Shown here: positions 15,666-23,870 of the stretch, in pieces
Layout: each line of letters opens with the position of its first letter
Position numbering within the stretch: position 1 is the stretch's first letter
From: an uncultured Collinsella sp.
GTDB taxonomy: Bacteria > Actinomycetota > Coriobacteriia > Coriobacteriales > Coriobacteriaceae
NCBI GenBank assembly: GCA_937989875.1
Contig: CALKBO010000035.1
Location: 18,235-82,234 of the forward strand
Direction of reading: 5' to 3'
DNA length: 64,000 nt
Position numbers and translations under genes: made by a program
The notes under the pieces: generated by a model
The model's database searches: none
The model's input: the letters and a program-made list of their open reading frames with translations, nothing else
Told to the model about the DNA's origin: nothing

Positions 15666-17186
15666 GTGGCCCAAGAGACGTTTAGCGATCGCCTGCGACA
15701 GACTATGTCCGATCGCGACGTTCGCCAGTCGGACGTAATCCGCGCATCGGAGATGCTCGGCAAAAAACTCGGCAAGAGTCAGATGAGCCAATATGTGAGC
15801 GGCAAGACGATCCCGCGGCGCGACGTGGCTGAGCTGCTCGCCCGTATTTTGGAGGTCGATGTTACCTGGCTGCTTGCCGGCGACGCCGATCAAGGCGAGG
15901 CATCATCACCCCGCAACGATTCCAAGCCCGAACCCCATCCCTCAGCTCAAATTCCAAGGAGCACCACCATGCGTACTTTTTCTAAATCCACCAAGCTCGA
16001 TAATGTCCTGTATGACGTGCGCGGTCCCGTCGTCGACGAGGCTGCCCGCATGGAGGACGAGGGCGAGCGCATCCTCAAGCTCAATATCGGCAACCCGGCG
16101 CCCTTCGGTTTCCGCACGCCCGACGAGGTCATCAAGGACATGCGCCAGCAGCTGCCCGACTGCGAAGGCTATTCCAACTCGCGTGGCCTGTTCTCCGCGC
16201 GCAAGGCAATCATGCAGTACTCGCAGATCAAAGGCCTGCCCAACGTTCAGATGGAGCACATCTACACGGGCAACGGCGTGTCCGAGCTCATTCAACTTTC
16301 GATGAACGCGCTGCTCGACAACGGCGATGAGATCCTGATCCCCAGCCCCGACTACCCGCTCTGGACGGCGTGCGCGACCCTTGCCGGCGGCCATCCTGTG
16401 CACTACCTGTGCGACGAGCAGGCCGATTGGTATCCCGATCTGCAGGATATGGAGTCCAAGATCACGAGCGCGACCAAGGCCCTCGTCATCATCAACCCCA
16501 ACAACCCCACGGGCTCCGTTTACCCGCGTGAGGTGCTCGAGGGCATCGTTGAGGTTGCGCGCAGGCACCAGCTCATGATTTTTGCAGACGAGATCTACGA
16601 CCGCCTGTGCATGGACGGCTATGAGCACGTCTCGATTGCCTCGCTCGCTCCCGATCTGCCCTGTGTCACCTTTAGCGGCCTTTCCAAGTCGCACATGATC
16701 GCGGGCTATCGCATTGGCTGGATGGTGCTTTCGGGCAACCAGCGCTGCATGAGCGACTTCATCATGGGCATCAACATGCTCTCCAACATGCGCCTGTGCT
16801 CCAACGTGCCGGCCCAGTCAATCGTCCAGACGGCGCTCGGCGGCCATCAGTCGGTCAACGACTATATCCGTCCCGGCGGTCGTGTCTACGAGCAGCGCAA
16901 CTTTGTGTATGAGGCGCTCAACAAGATCGACGGCATCTCGGTGGTCAAGCCGCGCGCGGCGTTCTACATCTTCCCCAAGATGGATGTTAAGAAGTTCAAC
17001 ATCACCGATGACGAGCAGTTCGCTCTCGACCTGCTGCACGAGAAGAAGATCCTGATCACGCGCGGCGGCGGCTTTAACTGGGCCGAGCCTGATCACTTCC
17101 GCATCGTGTACCTGCCGCGCATGGAAGTGCTTAAAGAGTCGCTCGAAGACCTCGCCGACTTCTTCGATCATTACCGCCAAGCGTAG
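15666..17186 (+). CDS. XRE-type HTH domain fused to an AlaA-like aminotransferase
   Basis: The 506-residue product combines two families. Residues about 5-70 are a lambda-repressor-like HTH: FSDRLRQTMSDRDVRQSDVIRASE, then KSQMSQYVSGKTIPRRDVAELLARIL. After a Pro/Ser-rich linker, residues 102-506 form a class I/II PLP-dependent aminotransferase very like alanine/glutamate transaminase AlaA. It has NPNNPTG, DEIYDRL, and SGLSKSHMIAGYRIGW with the PLP lysine near residue 341. The GTG at 15666 follows AAGGAGG. A second in-frame ATG at 15969 has its own AAGGAG, so the enzyme may also be made alone. MocR regulators use a GntR-type domain instead, so this is a different fusion type. Operator-like repeats lie upstream. 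Confidence 0.88.
   Translation: MAQETFSDRLRQTMSDRDVRQSDVIRASEMLGKKLGKSQMSQYVSGKTIPRRDVAELLARILEVDVTWLLAGDADQGEASSPRNDSKPEPHPSAQIPRSTTMRTFSKSTKLDNVLYDVRGPVVDEAARMEDEGERILKLNIGNPAPFGFRTPDEVIKDMRQQLPDCEGYSNSRGLFSARKAIMQYSQIKGLPNVQMEHIYTGNGVSELIQLSMNALLDNGDEILIPSPDYPLWTACATLAGGHPVHYLCDEQADWYPDLQDMESKITSATKALVIINPNNPTGSVYPREVLEGIVEVARRHQLMIFADEIYDRLCMDGYEHVSIASLAPDLPCVTFSGLSKSHMIAGYRIGWMVLSGNQRCMSDFIMGINMLSNMRLCSNVPAQSIVQTALGGHQSVNDYIRPGGRVYEQRNFVYEALNKIDGISVVKPRAAFYIFPKMDVKKFNITDDEQFALDLLHEKKILITRGGGFNWAEPDHFRIVYLPRMEVLKESLEDLADFFDHYRQA
15956..15971 (+). promoter_or_regulatory. Internal Shine-Dalgarno and start within the HTH-aminotransferase gene
   Basis: AAGGAG (15956-15961) lies 7 nt before an in-frame ATG (15969-15971), at the junction of linker and aminotransferase domain. 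A second translation start giving a stand-alone 405-residue enzyme is plausible. Confidence 0.6.
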
Positions 17187-17281
17187 GGGATTAGGTATCT
17201 GCCGCCGCAAGAATCGAGGCGTCGCAGGATAGACATACGACAGCGAGCGAGCCGCATTTGCGCCAAGGTGACGTGAAATGA

Positions 17282-17310
17282 GAGGGCGCTGACCTTCTGG
17301 TCGCGCCCTC
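17282..17310. terminator. Hairpin between the aminotransferase and deformylase genes
   Basis: GAGGGCGC (17282-17289) and GCGCCCTC (17303-17310) form a stem with an inner GACC/GGTC extension. The flanking genes converge. No clear T-run follows on the plus strand, so function as a terminator is likely but not certain. A second hairpin, CCGCCGTTC/GAACGGCGG, lies at 17362-17383. Confidence 0.5.
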
Positions 17311-17385
17311 GAAATTGAACGTCAGATTGGCGTGAATGCGGCTCGCGCAGCGTCAAGTGGTCCGCCGTTCGGTAGAACGGCGGAA

Positions 17386-17796
17386 CTAGATCACGACGCC
17401 GTTGCAGTGGTCGATTTCGTGTTGGATGATCTCGGCGGTGTAGCCCGAGAAGTTTTTGATGCGGTGGATAAAGTTCTCGTCCAAATACTCAACCTTAATG
17501 CGGCGATAGCGGGTACAGGGACGCTCGCCGATTAGCGAGAGGCATCCTTCGCTTGTCTGATAGGCATTGACCTGCTCAAGAATTTGAGGGTTGTACATCA
17601 GGAGCGTCTTGTTGCCGTCTTTTACGCAGATGATGCGTTTGCGCACGCCGATCATGTTGGCGGCGAGACCGACACACTCGTGCTCGTGTTCGTGAAGCGT
17701 GTCCAAAAGGTCCTGTCCGGTAGCGGCGTCTTCGGGGTCGGCATCCTCGGAGGGCAGGCGTAAAAAGAACTCGGACTTCATGATGGGTTTGATCAT
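17386..17796 (-). CDS. def: Peptide deformylase (short Clostridia-like form)
   Basis: The 136-residue product removes the formyl group from N-terminal formyl-methionine of new proteins. Motif 2 is EGCLS and motif 3 QHEIDH, giving the Cys and two His metal ligands and the catalytic Glu. Motif 1 reads VGLAANMIG, with Met where most deformylases have Gln; I recall the same change in short Firmicute enzymes. It lacks the C-terminal helix of longer type I enzymes. The ATG at 17796 has GAGGAG 7 nt upstream; the longer open frame to 17940 has no such site. It is likely the working deformylase in this window, given the damaged motif of the protein at 9518-9937. Confidence 0.85.
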   Translation of the reverse strand: MIKPIMKSEFFLRLPSEDADPEDAATGQDLLDTLHEHEHECVGLAANMIGVRKRIICVKDGNKTLLMYNPQILEQVNAYQTSEGCLSLIGERPCTRYRRIKVEYLDENFIHRIKNFSGYTAEIIQHEIDHCNGVVI

Positions 17797-18000
17797 GGCG
17801 GGCTCCTCATGTCTTATGCTTTCGTGGACTTTTAATAATAGCGCGGAAGGAAAGCTGCGCGTCCGCGTTACAATCTTTCGACGTTGGACCATGTTGCCAG
17901 ATTCGTCGTGTACGGCGTCTGGTGTAAGTCTAGGGCTCATTTTCGCCCTGGACTGTTCCTCTGGGGCGATGCGATTGTCGTTCTAAGAGGAAGGAATTTC

Positions 18001-19413
18001 ATGGGGACCAAATCCCAAAAGCAAACTCAATCCCCGTCGACAGCCTCGGCGATTCTCGTCGTAATGTATGTTGCAGCCTTTGTTGCCGCGTTTAACGAGA
18101 ACATCATTAACGTGGCGCTGCACGACATTATGGCGGCCTTTTCGGTGAGTGCCACCACGGCGCAGTGGCTCGTTTCGGGCTACATGATCGTGACGTCGAT
18201 CTTTACGGCTATCATGGCCTTCCTGTCCGGTCGTTTCTCGACGCGCAAGCTGCTGTTTTTCGCATGCGGATGCATGGTCGCCGGCGAAGTCCTGTGCCTG
18301 GTCGCTCCGTCGTTTAGCGTTTTGCTGCCAAGCCGTATTTTGCAGGCTGCGGGATCGGGCATCTTGTTTCCGCTCATGATGAATGTGGTGCTGTCTTGTG
18401 CCCCGCGCGAGAAGCTCGGTCTGTATCTGAGCCTGGGCGGCGCCTGCATTACGCTGGGGCCGGCGTTTGGACCCGTGATCAGCGGTCTAATGTGCACGTT
18501 GTTTGGCTGGAGGGCGGTGTTCGTAGTGCCGCTGGTGGGCGGCATTGTGGTCGCTGCGGCGGGCGTAAAGCATGTTCAGAATGTCGGAGAGCGCTCGAAC
18601 ACCACGCTTGATATTCTGTCGGTTGTTTTGCTCGCTGCCGGTATTACGGCATTTGTGTATTCCGTAGGCGAGTTCTCGACCAATCTGGTTGGCGGTACCG
18701 TGACGCTTTTCGCCGCCGTTGTGCTGCTCGGCCTGTTTGCGGCCCGTCAGCTTAAGCTCGAGCATCCGGTGCTTAACGTGCGCCCCATGGCGAGTGTTCG
18801 TTTTTGGCCTGCGTGCTTGCTTGTGGTGGTATCGATGATGACGACGTTCTCGATGAGCGTTTTGTTGCCGCTCTATTTTGAGGGCGCATACGGCATGACC
18901 GCACTTGTTGCGGGCTTGCTCATTTTGCCAGCAATTGCCTGCAACGCCGTGACCTCGATTGTGGGCGGACGCGTGATGGACGCCCGTGGCGCATGGCCGC
19001 TGCTGCCGGTCGGCTTTGCCCTGATTGCCTTGGGGCAGACTACCATCTCGGTGACGGCGGTAAGCATGAACATCGGCGTCGTCGTGGCGCTGACCGTTGT
19101 GGTGTATGCCGGAGTCGGTTTGGTGCTGAGCCCCTCGCAAACGGCCGGCTTGGAGACGCTACCTGGCGCTGAGCATCCTCACGGAACGGCATTGCTCAAC
19201 ACGTGGAACATGATTGCCGCATCGTTTGGCCCGTCGCTGTTTATCGGCCTGCTCTCGAGTTCTGCGGCGACTGCCGGCGCCGCTGGCGTTGCGACCGACG
19301 TTGCCCAGGCGATTGGATTTGCGGCGGCCGTGCGTGTGGCGGCTGTAATTGCCGTGGTCGGGTTCGTGGCGTCGCTGGTGTACGCTCGTCGCGAGTCGCA
19401 CATGTCGCATTAA
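18001..19413 (+). CDS. MFS drug/metabolite exporter, DHA2 (14-helix) type
   Basis: This 470-residue membrane protein of the major facilitator superfamily has NIINVALHDIMAAFSVSATTAQWLVSGYMIV in helices 1-2, the usual start of EmrB/QacA-type exporters. The loop 2-3 region SGRFSTRKLL and the GGACITLGPAFGPVISG segment in helix 5 match motif C of drug/H+ antiporters. GAGGAAGGA precedes the ATG at 18001. It is a single gene, divergent from the deformylase gene. The substrates are not predictable; multidrug export is the default for the family. Confidence 0.88.
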   Translation: MGTKSQKQTQSPSTASAILVVMYVAAFVAAFNENIINVALHDIMAAFSVSATTAQWLVSGYMIVTSIFTAIMAFLSGRFSTRKLLFFACGCMVAGEVLCLVAPSFSVLLPSRILQAAGSGILFPLMMNVVLSCAPREKLGLYLSLGGACITLGPAFGPVISGLMCTLFGWRAVFVVPLVGGIVVAAAGVKHVQNVGERSNTTLDILSVVLLAAGITAFVYSVGEFSTNLVGGTVTLFAAVVLLGLFAARQLKLEHPVLNVRPMASVRFWPACLLVVVSMMTTFSMSVLLPLYFEGAYGMTALVAGLLILPAIACNAVTSIVGGRVMDARGAWPLLPVGFALIALGQTTISVTAVSMNIGVVVALTVVVYAGVGLVLSPSQTAGLETLPGAEHPHGTALLNTWNMIAASFGPSLFIGLLSSSAATAGAAGVATDVAQAIGFAAAVRVAAVIAVVGFVASLVYARRESHMSH

Positions 19414-19565
19414 TGTGTGCACATAGATTCTGCAGCTAGATTAGCGGGCGACACCATAAACTAATGGACGTTTTGCCGAGAGGCATGAATGTTTAAAGCG
19501 CAAAGAGTGCGCGACGGGCCCCGCGAATGGGGCGATGATGCCCGAGAGGGCCAAGAAGGAGTCTC

Positions 19566-20477
19566 ATGTCTGAGAACGAAGAGATCATGAACGAGACCGA
19601 GAACGAGACCATGGCTGCCGAGGTTGAGGCAGTCGAGACCGTGGAGACCGAAGCTGCCGAGGTTGAGGCTGCTGACGAGGTTTCCGCCGAGGAGGAGGCC
19701 GAGGCTGTCGAGGCCGCCGTTGATTACGATGACGAAGAGCTGATGGACAAGATGCAGAAGGCCGCCCGCCTGCTGCGTAGCCGTCGCTTTGCTATTTCCA
19801 AGGAGGAGGAGGCCAAGGCCGAGCGCATGGCGAACATCGAGCGCGCCATCAAGCTTCTTGACCTCAAGCCCAAGATGGAGCAGAAGGAAATGTCCGACCT
19901 GCTGGGCATGCGCCTTCGTGAGCTCGATGGCCTGATGGCCGAGGCCGAGGCTGCCGATCTGGTCGGCCGCATCGACGACGCCGAGGGCGATATGCGCAAG
20001 ATCGTCGTCTTTGCTGCCGAGGATGCCGCTGAGGGCCTGGTCGAGCTTGCCAACAAGAAGGAGAAGCTCCTGCCCGAGCTTTCTTATGAGGAGGCCACCG
20101 AGCTGATGGCCGCTCTCGATAAGGTTATCGCCCCGCTTGTCGCCATGGGCCTGGACGAGGACCGCGGTCCTCGCGGCGGCCGTGACGACCGTGGCGGCCG
20201 TGGCGGCGACCGTGGCGGTCGCGGCGGCTTTGGTGATCGCGGTGGCCGTGGTGGCGACCGTGGCGGTCGCGGTGGCGATCGTGGCGGCCGTGGCGGCTTT
20301 GGTGACCGCGGTGGCGACCGTGGCGGTCGCGGCGGCTTTGGCGGCAACCGTGGCGGCTATGGTGACCGCGGTGGCAACCGTGGCGGCTTTGGCGGCAACC
20401 GTGGCAACGACCGCGGCGGTCGCGGTGGCGATCGTGGCGGCCGCAACGGCGGCGGCTTCCGCGGCAACCGCTTCTAA
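19566..20477 (+). CDS. MarR-like winged-helix protein with acidic head and RGG-repeat tail
   Basis: The 303-residue product has three parts. Residues 1-60 are Glu/Ala-rich and acidic. Residues about 60-195 read like a MarR-type winged helix: helix IERAIKLLDL, then QKEMSDLLGMRLRELDGLMAEAEAADLV as a helix-turn-helix, then a GRIDDAEGDMRKIVVF wing. The last 105 residues are almost only Arg, Gly, Asp, Phe and Asn in RGG/RGGD/RGGFG units, a composition known for RNA binding and condensate formation in other proteins. AAGGAG precedes the ATG at 19566. Its 150-nt leader has no obvious gene. The function is unknown; nucleic-acid binding is inferred. Alternate-frame ORFs over the tail reflect its low complexity. 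Confidence 0.8.
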   Translation: MSENEEIMNETENETMAAEVEAVETVETEAAEVEAADEVSAEEEAEAVEAAVDYDDEELMDKMQKAARLLRSRRFAISKEEEAKAERMANIERAIKLLDLKPKMEQKEMSDLLGMRLRELDGLMAEAEAADLVGRIDDAEGDMRKIVVFAAEDAAEGLVELANKKEKLLPELSYEEATELMAALDKVIAPLVAMGLDEDRGPRGGRDDRGGRGGDRGGRGGFGDRGGRGGDRGGRGGDRGGRGGFGDRGGDRGGRGGFGGNRGGYGDRGGNRGGFGGNRGNDRGGRGGDRGGRNGGGFRGNRF

Positions 20478-20481
20478 TTGG

Positions 20482-20509
20482 GTTACGCGGTTTTACAAAA
20501 CCGCGTAAC
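20482..20509 (+). terminator. Hairpin after the RGG-protein gene
   Basis: GTTACGCGGTTTT and AAAACCGCGTAAC form a near-perfect stem starting 5 nt after the stop codon. No T-run follows, so it may act with the palindromes just downstream. Confidence 0.55.
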
Positions 20510-20513
20510 GACT

Positions 20514-20630
20514 CGACGCTGCAAGCCCGCCAGAGCGGCAATCTGCCTTTCAACTTCGATGGCATGATCAAAAGATCAATGCCGCCTTGTTTCAAGGCAC
20601 CTTGCTCGCCCTGGCGGGCTTTCGCTGTCG
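20514..20630. repeat. 117-bp imperfect palindrome in the RGG-pdxT intergenic region
   Basis: The left half (CGACGCTGCAAGCCCGCCAG onward) matches the reverse complement of the right half (ending GGCGGGCTTTCGCTGTCG), centred on GATCAAAAGATC at 20566-20577. The 322-bp space between 20478 and 20799 holds no gene, only this element and two hairpins. Confidence 0.75.
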
Positions 20631-20691
20631 TTGCCAAAACATCGGCGTTGTCGAAGTAGTCATTGGGGACGTTCTTAAACGACTATATAGT

Positions 20692-20759
20692 ATGAGAGTG
20701 GATAATCTCCCGGTTTGAGCCTGCATTCGAGCTCAAAGTGGGAGATTATCCACTCTCAT
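20692..20759. repeat. 29-bp near-perfect inverted repeat hairpin
   Basis: Arms 20692-20720 and 20731-20759 match with two mismatches around a 10-nt loop. The core word is GAGTGGATAATCTCCC. A related word, GAGCGTGGATTTTCGG, lies on the minus strand just beyond, at about 20768-20785. It may be the pdxST terminator, a dispersed palindrome, or both. Confidence 0.75.
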
Positions 20760-20799
20760 TTGTTATGTGTCCGAAAATCCACGCTCGTTTCTACTCCGC

Positions 20800-21387
20800 C
20801 TACATTTGGAGGAAGAGCTCGTGGAGGCGGGTGTCGTCATCGAGCTCGGGGTGAAAGGTAACACCGAGCTGGTTGCCTTGGCGGGCGGCGACGATACGGC
20901 CGTCGACTTCGGCTAGGGCCTCAGTGTCGCTGTGCACTTCGACAATGCGGGGCGCGCGGATAAACGTCAGCGGCACCTCACCGTCGATGCCGGCGACAGA
21001 TCCTTGAGTGCGAAAACTGCCGAGCTGTCTGCCATAGGCATTACGCTCAACGAGTACGTCCATGGTTGCCAGGCGCGGCGTTCCTTTATCGTCGTGTGCG
21101 GCAAGATTGCGCGCCAATAGAATCAAGCCGGCGCAGGTGCCAAGGACGGGCATGCCTTCAACAATGTGGGTGCGAAGCTCATCGAGCATGCCGAGCTCGG
21201 CAAGTAGCTTGCCCTGAACGGTGGACTCGCCGCCAGGGAGGACCAGGCGGTCAAAGTTCTGCTGCAAATCGGCCGCCTGCCTCAACTCAACACAGCGTGC
21301 GCCCAGCTCAGATAACCTTGCCTCGTGCTCGGCAAAAGCGCCTTGGACCGCCAGCACGGCGACCGTTTGGTCTGCATAATCGCTCAT
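20800..21387 (-). CDS. pdxT: Pyridoxal 5'-phosphate synthase glutaminase subunit
   Basis: The 195-residue product is the class I glutaminase of the PdxS-PdxT complex. It releases ammonia from glutamine for ring formation by PdxS. VLAVQGAFAEHE starts the Rossmann-like fold, LPGGEST is the oxyanion loop, GTCAG carries the catalytic Cys (about residue 83), and FHPEL gives the catalytic His and Glu. AGAAAGGAT precedes the ATG at 21387, 20 nt after the end of pdxS, so the two form an operon. Expression is likely controlled by the divergent PdxR. Confidence 0.95.
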   Translation of the reverse strand: MSDYADQTVAVLAVQGAFAEHEARLSELGARCVELRQAADLQQNFDRLVLPGGESTVQGKLLAELGMLDELRTHIVEGMPVLGTCAGLILLARNLAAHDDKGTPRLATMDVLVERNAYGRQLGSFRTQGSVAGIDGEVPLTFIRAPRIVEVHSDTEALAEVDGRIVAARQGNQLGVTFHPELDDDTRLHELFLQM

Positions 21388-21407
21388 GTGCGATCCTTTC
21401 TGCTGGA

Positions 21408-22298
21408 CTAGCGTCCGCGCTCCTCCATGATAATCTCGATCTCGTTGGCGTTGATGCCCACCATGGCCTCGCCCAGGTCTTCCGAAAGCTCGGCGATGAG
21501 CTTGGCATCGGTGAAGTTTGCCACGGTCTTGACGATGGCGGCGGCGCGCTTGGCGGGGTCGCCGCTCTTAAAGATGCCCGAGCCGACAAAGACGCCCTCG
21601 GCGCCCAGCTGCATCATCAGCGCGGCGTCGGCGGGGGTCGCTACGCCGCCGGCGGCAAAGTTCACGACGGGAAGCTTGCCCGTGGCATGGACCTCGCGCA
21701 CCAGCTCGACCGGAACCCGTAGTTGCTTGGCTGCCTCAAAGAGCTCATCATCGCGTAAAGCAACAACGTCGCGGATCTGCTTTTGGATCTTGCGCATGTG
21801 GCGCACAGCCTGGACGACGTCGCCCGTGCCCGGCTCGCCCTTGGTGCGAATCATCGTGGCGCCCTCGGCAACACGGCGCAGCGCCTCGCCCAGATCGCGG
21901 GCACCGCAGACAAACGGCACGTCAAACTGGGTCTTGTCGATATGGTAGACATCGTCGGCGGGGGAGAGAACCTCGGACTCATCGATGTAATCGATCTCGA
22001 TGGCCTGCAGGACCTGCGCCTCGACAATGTGACCGATGCGGCACTTGGCCATAACGGGGATGGAGACGGCCTCCTGGATGCCCTTGATCATCTTGGGGTC
22101 GCTCATGCGCGAGACGCCGCCTGCGGCACGGATGTCGGCCGGGATGCGCTCGAGTGCCATGACGGCGCAGGCGCCTGCCTCTTCGGCGATGCGCGCCTGC
22201 TCGGGCGTGGTGACGTCCATGATGACGCCGCCCTTGAGCATCTGCGCGAGCTCGCGATTGAGTTTGACGCGATCGGCCTTGCTGGTCTGTTCTGCCAT
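21408..22298 (-). CDS. pdxS: Pyridoxal 5'-phosphate synthase lyase subunit
   Basis: The 296-residue TIM-barrel enzyme makes PLP from ribose 5-phosphate, glyceraldehyde 3-phosphate and ammonia. Sequence signatures are [21 protein letters not shown], the [18 protein letters not shown] segment, the MAKCRIGH loop with its active-site lysine, and the [14 protein letters not shown] phosphate site. The ATG at 22298 follows GGGAGCAACC; an upstream frame extension to 22340 is not needed. It is first in the pdxST operon and divergent from pdxR. Confidence 0.96.
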   Translation of the reverse strand: MAEQTSKADRVKLNRELAQMLKGGVIMDVTTPEQARIAEEAGACAVMALERIPADIRAAGGVSRMSDPKMIKGIQEAVSIPVMAKCRIGHIVEAQVLQAIEIDYIDESEVLSPADDVYHIDKTQFDVPFVCGARDLGEALRRVAEGATMIRTKGEPGTGDVVQAVRHMRKIQKQIRDVVALRDDELFEAAKQLRVPVELVREVHATGKLPVVNFAAGGVATPADAALMMQLGAEGVFVGSGIFKSGDPAKRAAAIVKTVANFTDAKLIAELSEDLGEAMVGINANEIEIIMEERGR

Positions 22299-22390
22299 GG
22301 TTGCTCCCTTGGTTGGCATGTGCATTGCTTGACGGAACATCCTATCGGGGAGCTGGGTATGGCGAAATACTCAGTTATCGAGATAATAAC

Positions 22391-22432
22391 AAGGTCAGAC
22401 TAATACCAGATTGAATGACTTTATAAGGTCAG
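22391..22432. promoter_or_regulatory. Candidate PdxR operator direct repeats
   Basis: AAGGTCAG occurs at 22391-22398 and again at 22425-22432, in the 145-bp space between divergent pdxS and pdxR. MocR-type PdxR proteins are known to bind spaced direct repeats in such regions. The second copy sits at the pdxR ribosome site, which would give autorepression. Confidence 0.5.
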
Positions 22433-22443
22433 GTGACAAATTC

Positions 22444-23859
22444 ATGCTTGACTACAATTTGGAAAAACGCGGCGAAGCATCGCTTTATGAGTATGTTTAC
22501 CAGCAAATTCGAGATGATATCGTTGCTGGACGTATTGCGGCGGGGGAGCATTTGCCGTCTAAGCGCGCCTTTGCCACTCATCTGGGAATCAGTGTCATTA
22601 CCATCGAGAATGCATATAGCCAGTTACTTGCCGAGGGCTATATTTGCTCAAAGCCGCGGCGTGGCTACTACGCATGTGAGCTTCCGGATGCACCGGTTTT
22701 GCCTTCGGCTACGGGGAACATCGACCGAGATACCGTCTCTGTGGACCCCAGCGCGCATGATGTCAACGGACAGGTCGAGCGATTCGATGTGCTTTCTCCT
22801 TCCGCTTTGGAGGCGGCGCGGCTTTGGCAAGGCACGCTACGGGCGACGCTGACATCCGAAGACGAGTGCGAGATTTTTTCGCCCGCACCGGCACAGGGCA
22901 CCGCTCGGCTACGACGCGCTATTGCTCACCATCTGCGTGGGACGAGGGGCATGAATGTCGATCCCAATAACATCGTTATCGGCGCGGGCGCCCAGCTGCT
23001 CGATACCATGTTGGTTCAGTTGCTTGGCGCGGACAAGGTGTATGCCGTTGAGGACCCGGGCTATTTGCGCTTGACGCGCATCTATCAGGCTATGGGCTGC
23101 AAAGTTCGACATATCCCGTTGGATGATGACGGCGTGGACCTGAGCACTCTGCAGAAAAGCGGGACCGATGTCCTTCACCTGATGCCGTCCCATCAGTATC
23201 CGACCGGCCTTGTGACGAGCATTGCGCGTCGCTATGCCCTGCTGAGCTGGGTCGCCGAGCAGCCGGGCCGGTATCTCATCGAAGATGACTTTGATTGTGA
23301 GTTTCGCCTTGCTGGTAAGCCGATTCCCGCGCTCGCGTCGATCGATGCCGCCCAGTCGGTTATCTACACCAACACGTTTTCGAAGAGCCTGTCATCGGCG
23401 TTGCGTCTAGCGTACATGGTGTTGCCCGATGAGCTGATGGAGCGGTTTAGGCGCAACCTTGGTTTTTACGCCTCGTCGGTGAGCTCTGTTGACCAGGTCG
23501 CTTTGGCGCGTTTGCTGGAATCGGGTGATTACGAGCGACATGTGAACCGCGTGCGCGTTCGTGCTCGTGAGGCGCGTGATGGCCTGATGGCGCTTGTGCG
23601 GAAGGTATTTCCGGCAGGAGAGGTCTCGATCGAGCATGCAGACGCGGGCCTTTACTGTACCGTTGCCCTGGCCGAGGACAAGGCGGGGGAGAGTTTCGCG
23701 AAGGCTCTCGCTGGCGCTCGTATTTCCTATGTCAATATCGCCGATTGCCTGTGGACGGGTGATCGGGCATCGACTAAGAACGCTCCATCTCGCGTCCTCA
23801 TTCAATACGAAGACCTGAGCCCTCAGTCGCTCGTTGTCCTTCAAAAACAGCTGCAATAA
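22444..23859 (+). CDS. pdxR: PdxR, MocR-family regulator of PLP synthesis
   Basis: The 471-residue product has an N-terminal GntR winged helix at residues about 10-75: LYEYVYQQIRDDIVAGRI, LPSKRAFATHLGISVITIENAY, and the wing LLAEGYICSKPRRGYY. A fold-type I aminotransferase-like domain follows, with GAGAQLLDTMLVQLLG, MPSHQYPTG, EDDFDCEF, and TFSKSLSSALRL carrying the likely PLP lysine. Such proteins sense PLP and activate or repress pdxST. The ATG at 22444 has AGGTGA at 7-nt spacing; a TTG at 22411 is possible but weaker. Its position next to pdxST fixes the likely role. Confidence 0.9.
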   Translation: MLDYNLEKRGEASLYEYVYQQIRDDIVAGRIAAGEHLPSKRAFATHLGISVITIENAYSQLLAEGYICSKPRRGYYACELPDAPVLPSATGNIDRDTVSVDPSAHDVNGQVERFDVLSPSALEAARLWQGTLRATLTSEDECEIFSPAPAQGTARLRRAIAHHLRGTRGMNVDPNNIVIGAGAQLLDTMLVQLLGADKVYAVEDPGYLRLTRIYQAMGCKVRHIPLDDDGVDLSTLQKSGTDVLHLMPSHQYPTGLVTSIARRYALLSWVAEQPGRYLIEDDFDCEFRLAGKPIPALASIDAAQSVIYTNTFSKSLSSALRLAYMVLPDELMERFRRNLGFYASSVSSVDQVALARLLESGDYERHVNRVRVRAREARDGLMALVRKVFPAGEVSIEHADAGLYCTVALAEDKAGESFAKALAGARISYVNIADCLWTGDRASTKNAPSRVLIQYEDLSPQSLVVLQKQLQ

Positions 23860-23870
23860 GCCCACGAAAA

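Noticed and set aside
20160..20475. Tandem repeats that could be read as a CRISPR array
   Set aside because: The repeats are in-frame RGG codons without unique spacers of even size.
20137..20508. Val/Ala-rich open frame over the RGG tail
   Set aside because: It results from reading the low-complexity GGC/CGT repeats in another frame. No start signal supports it.
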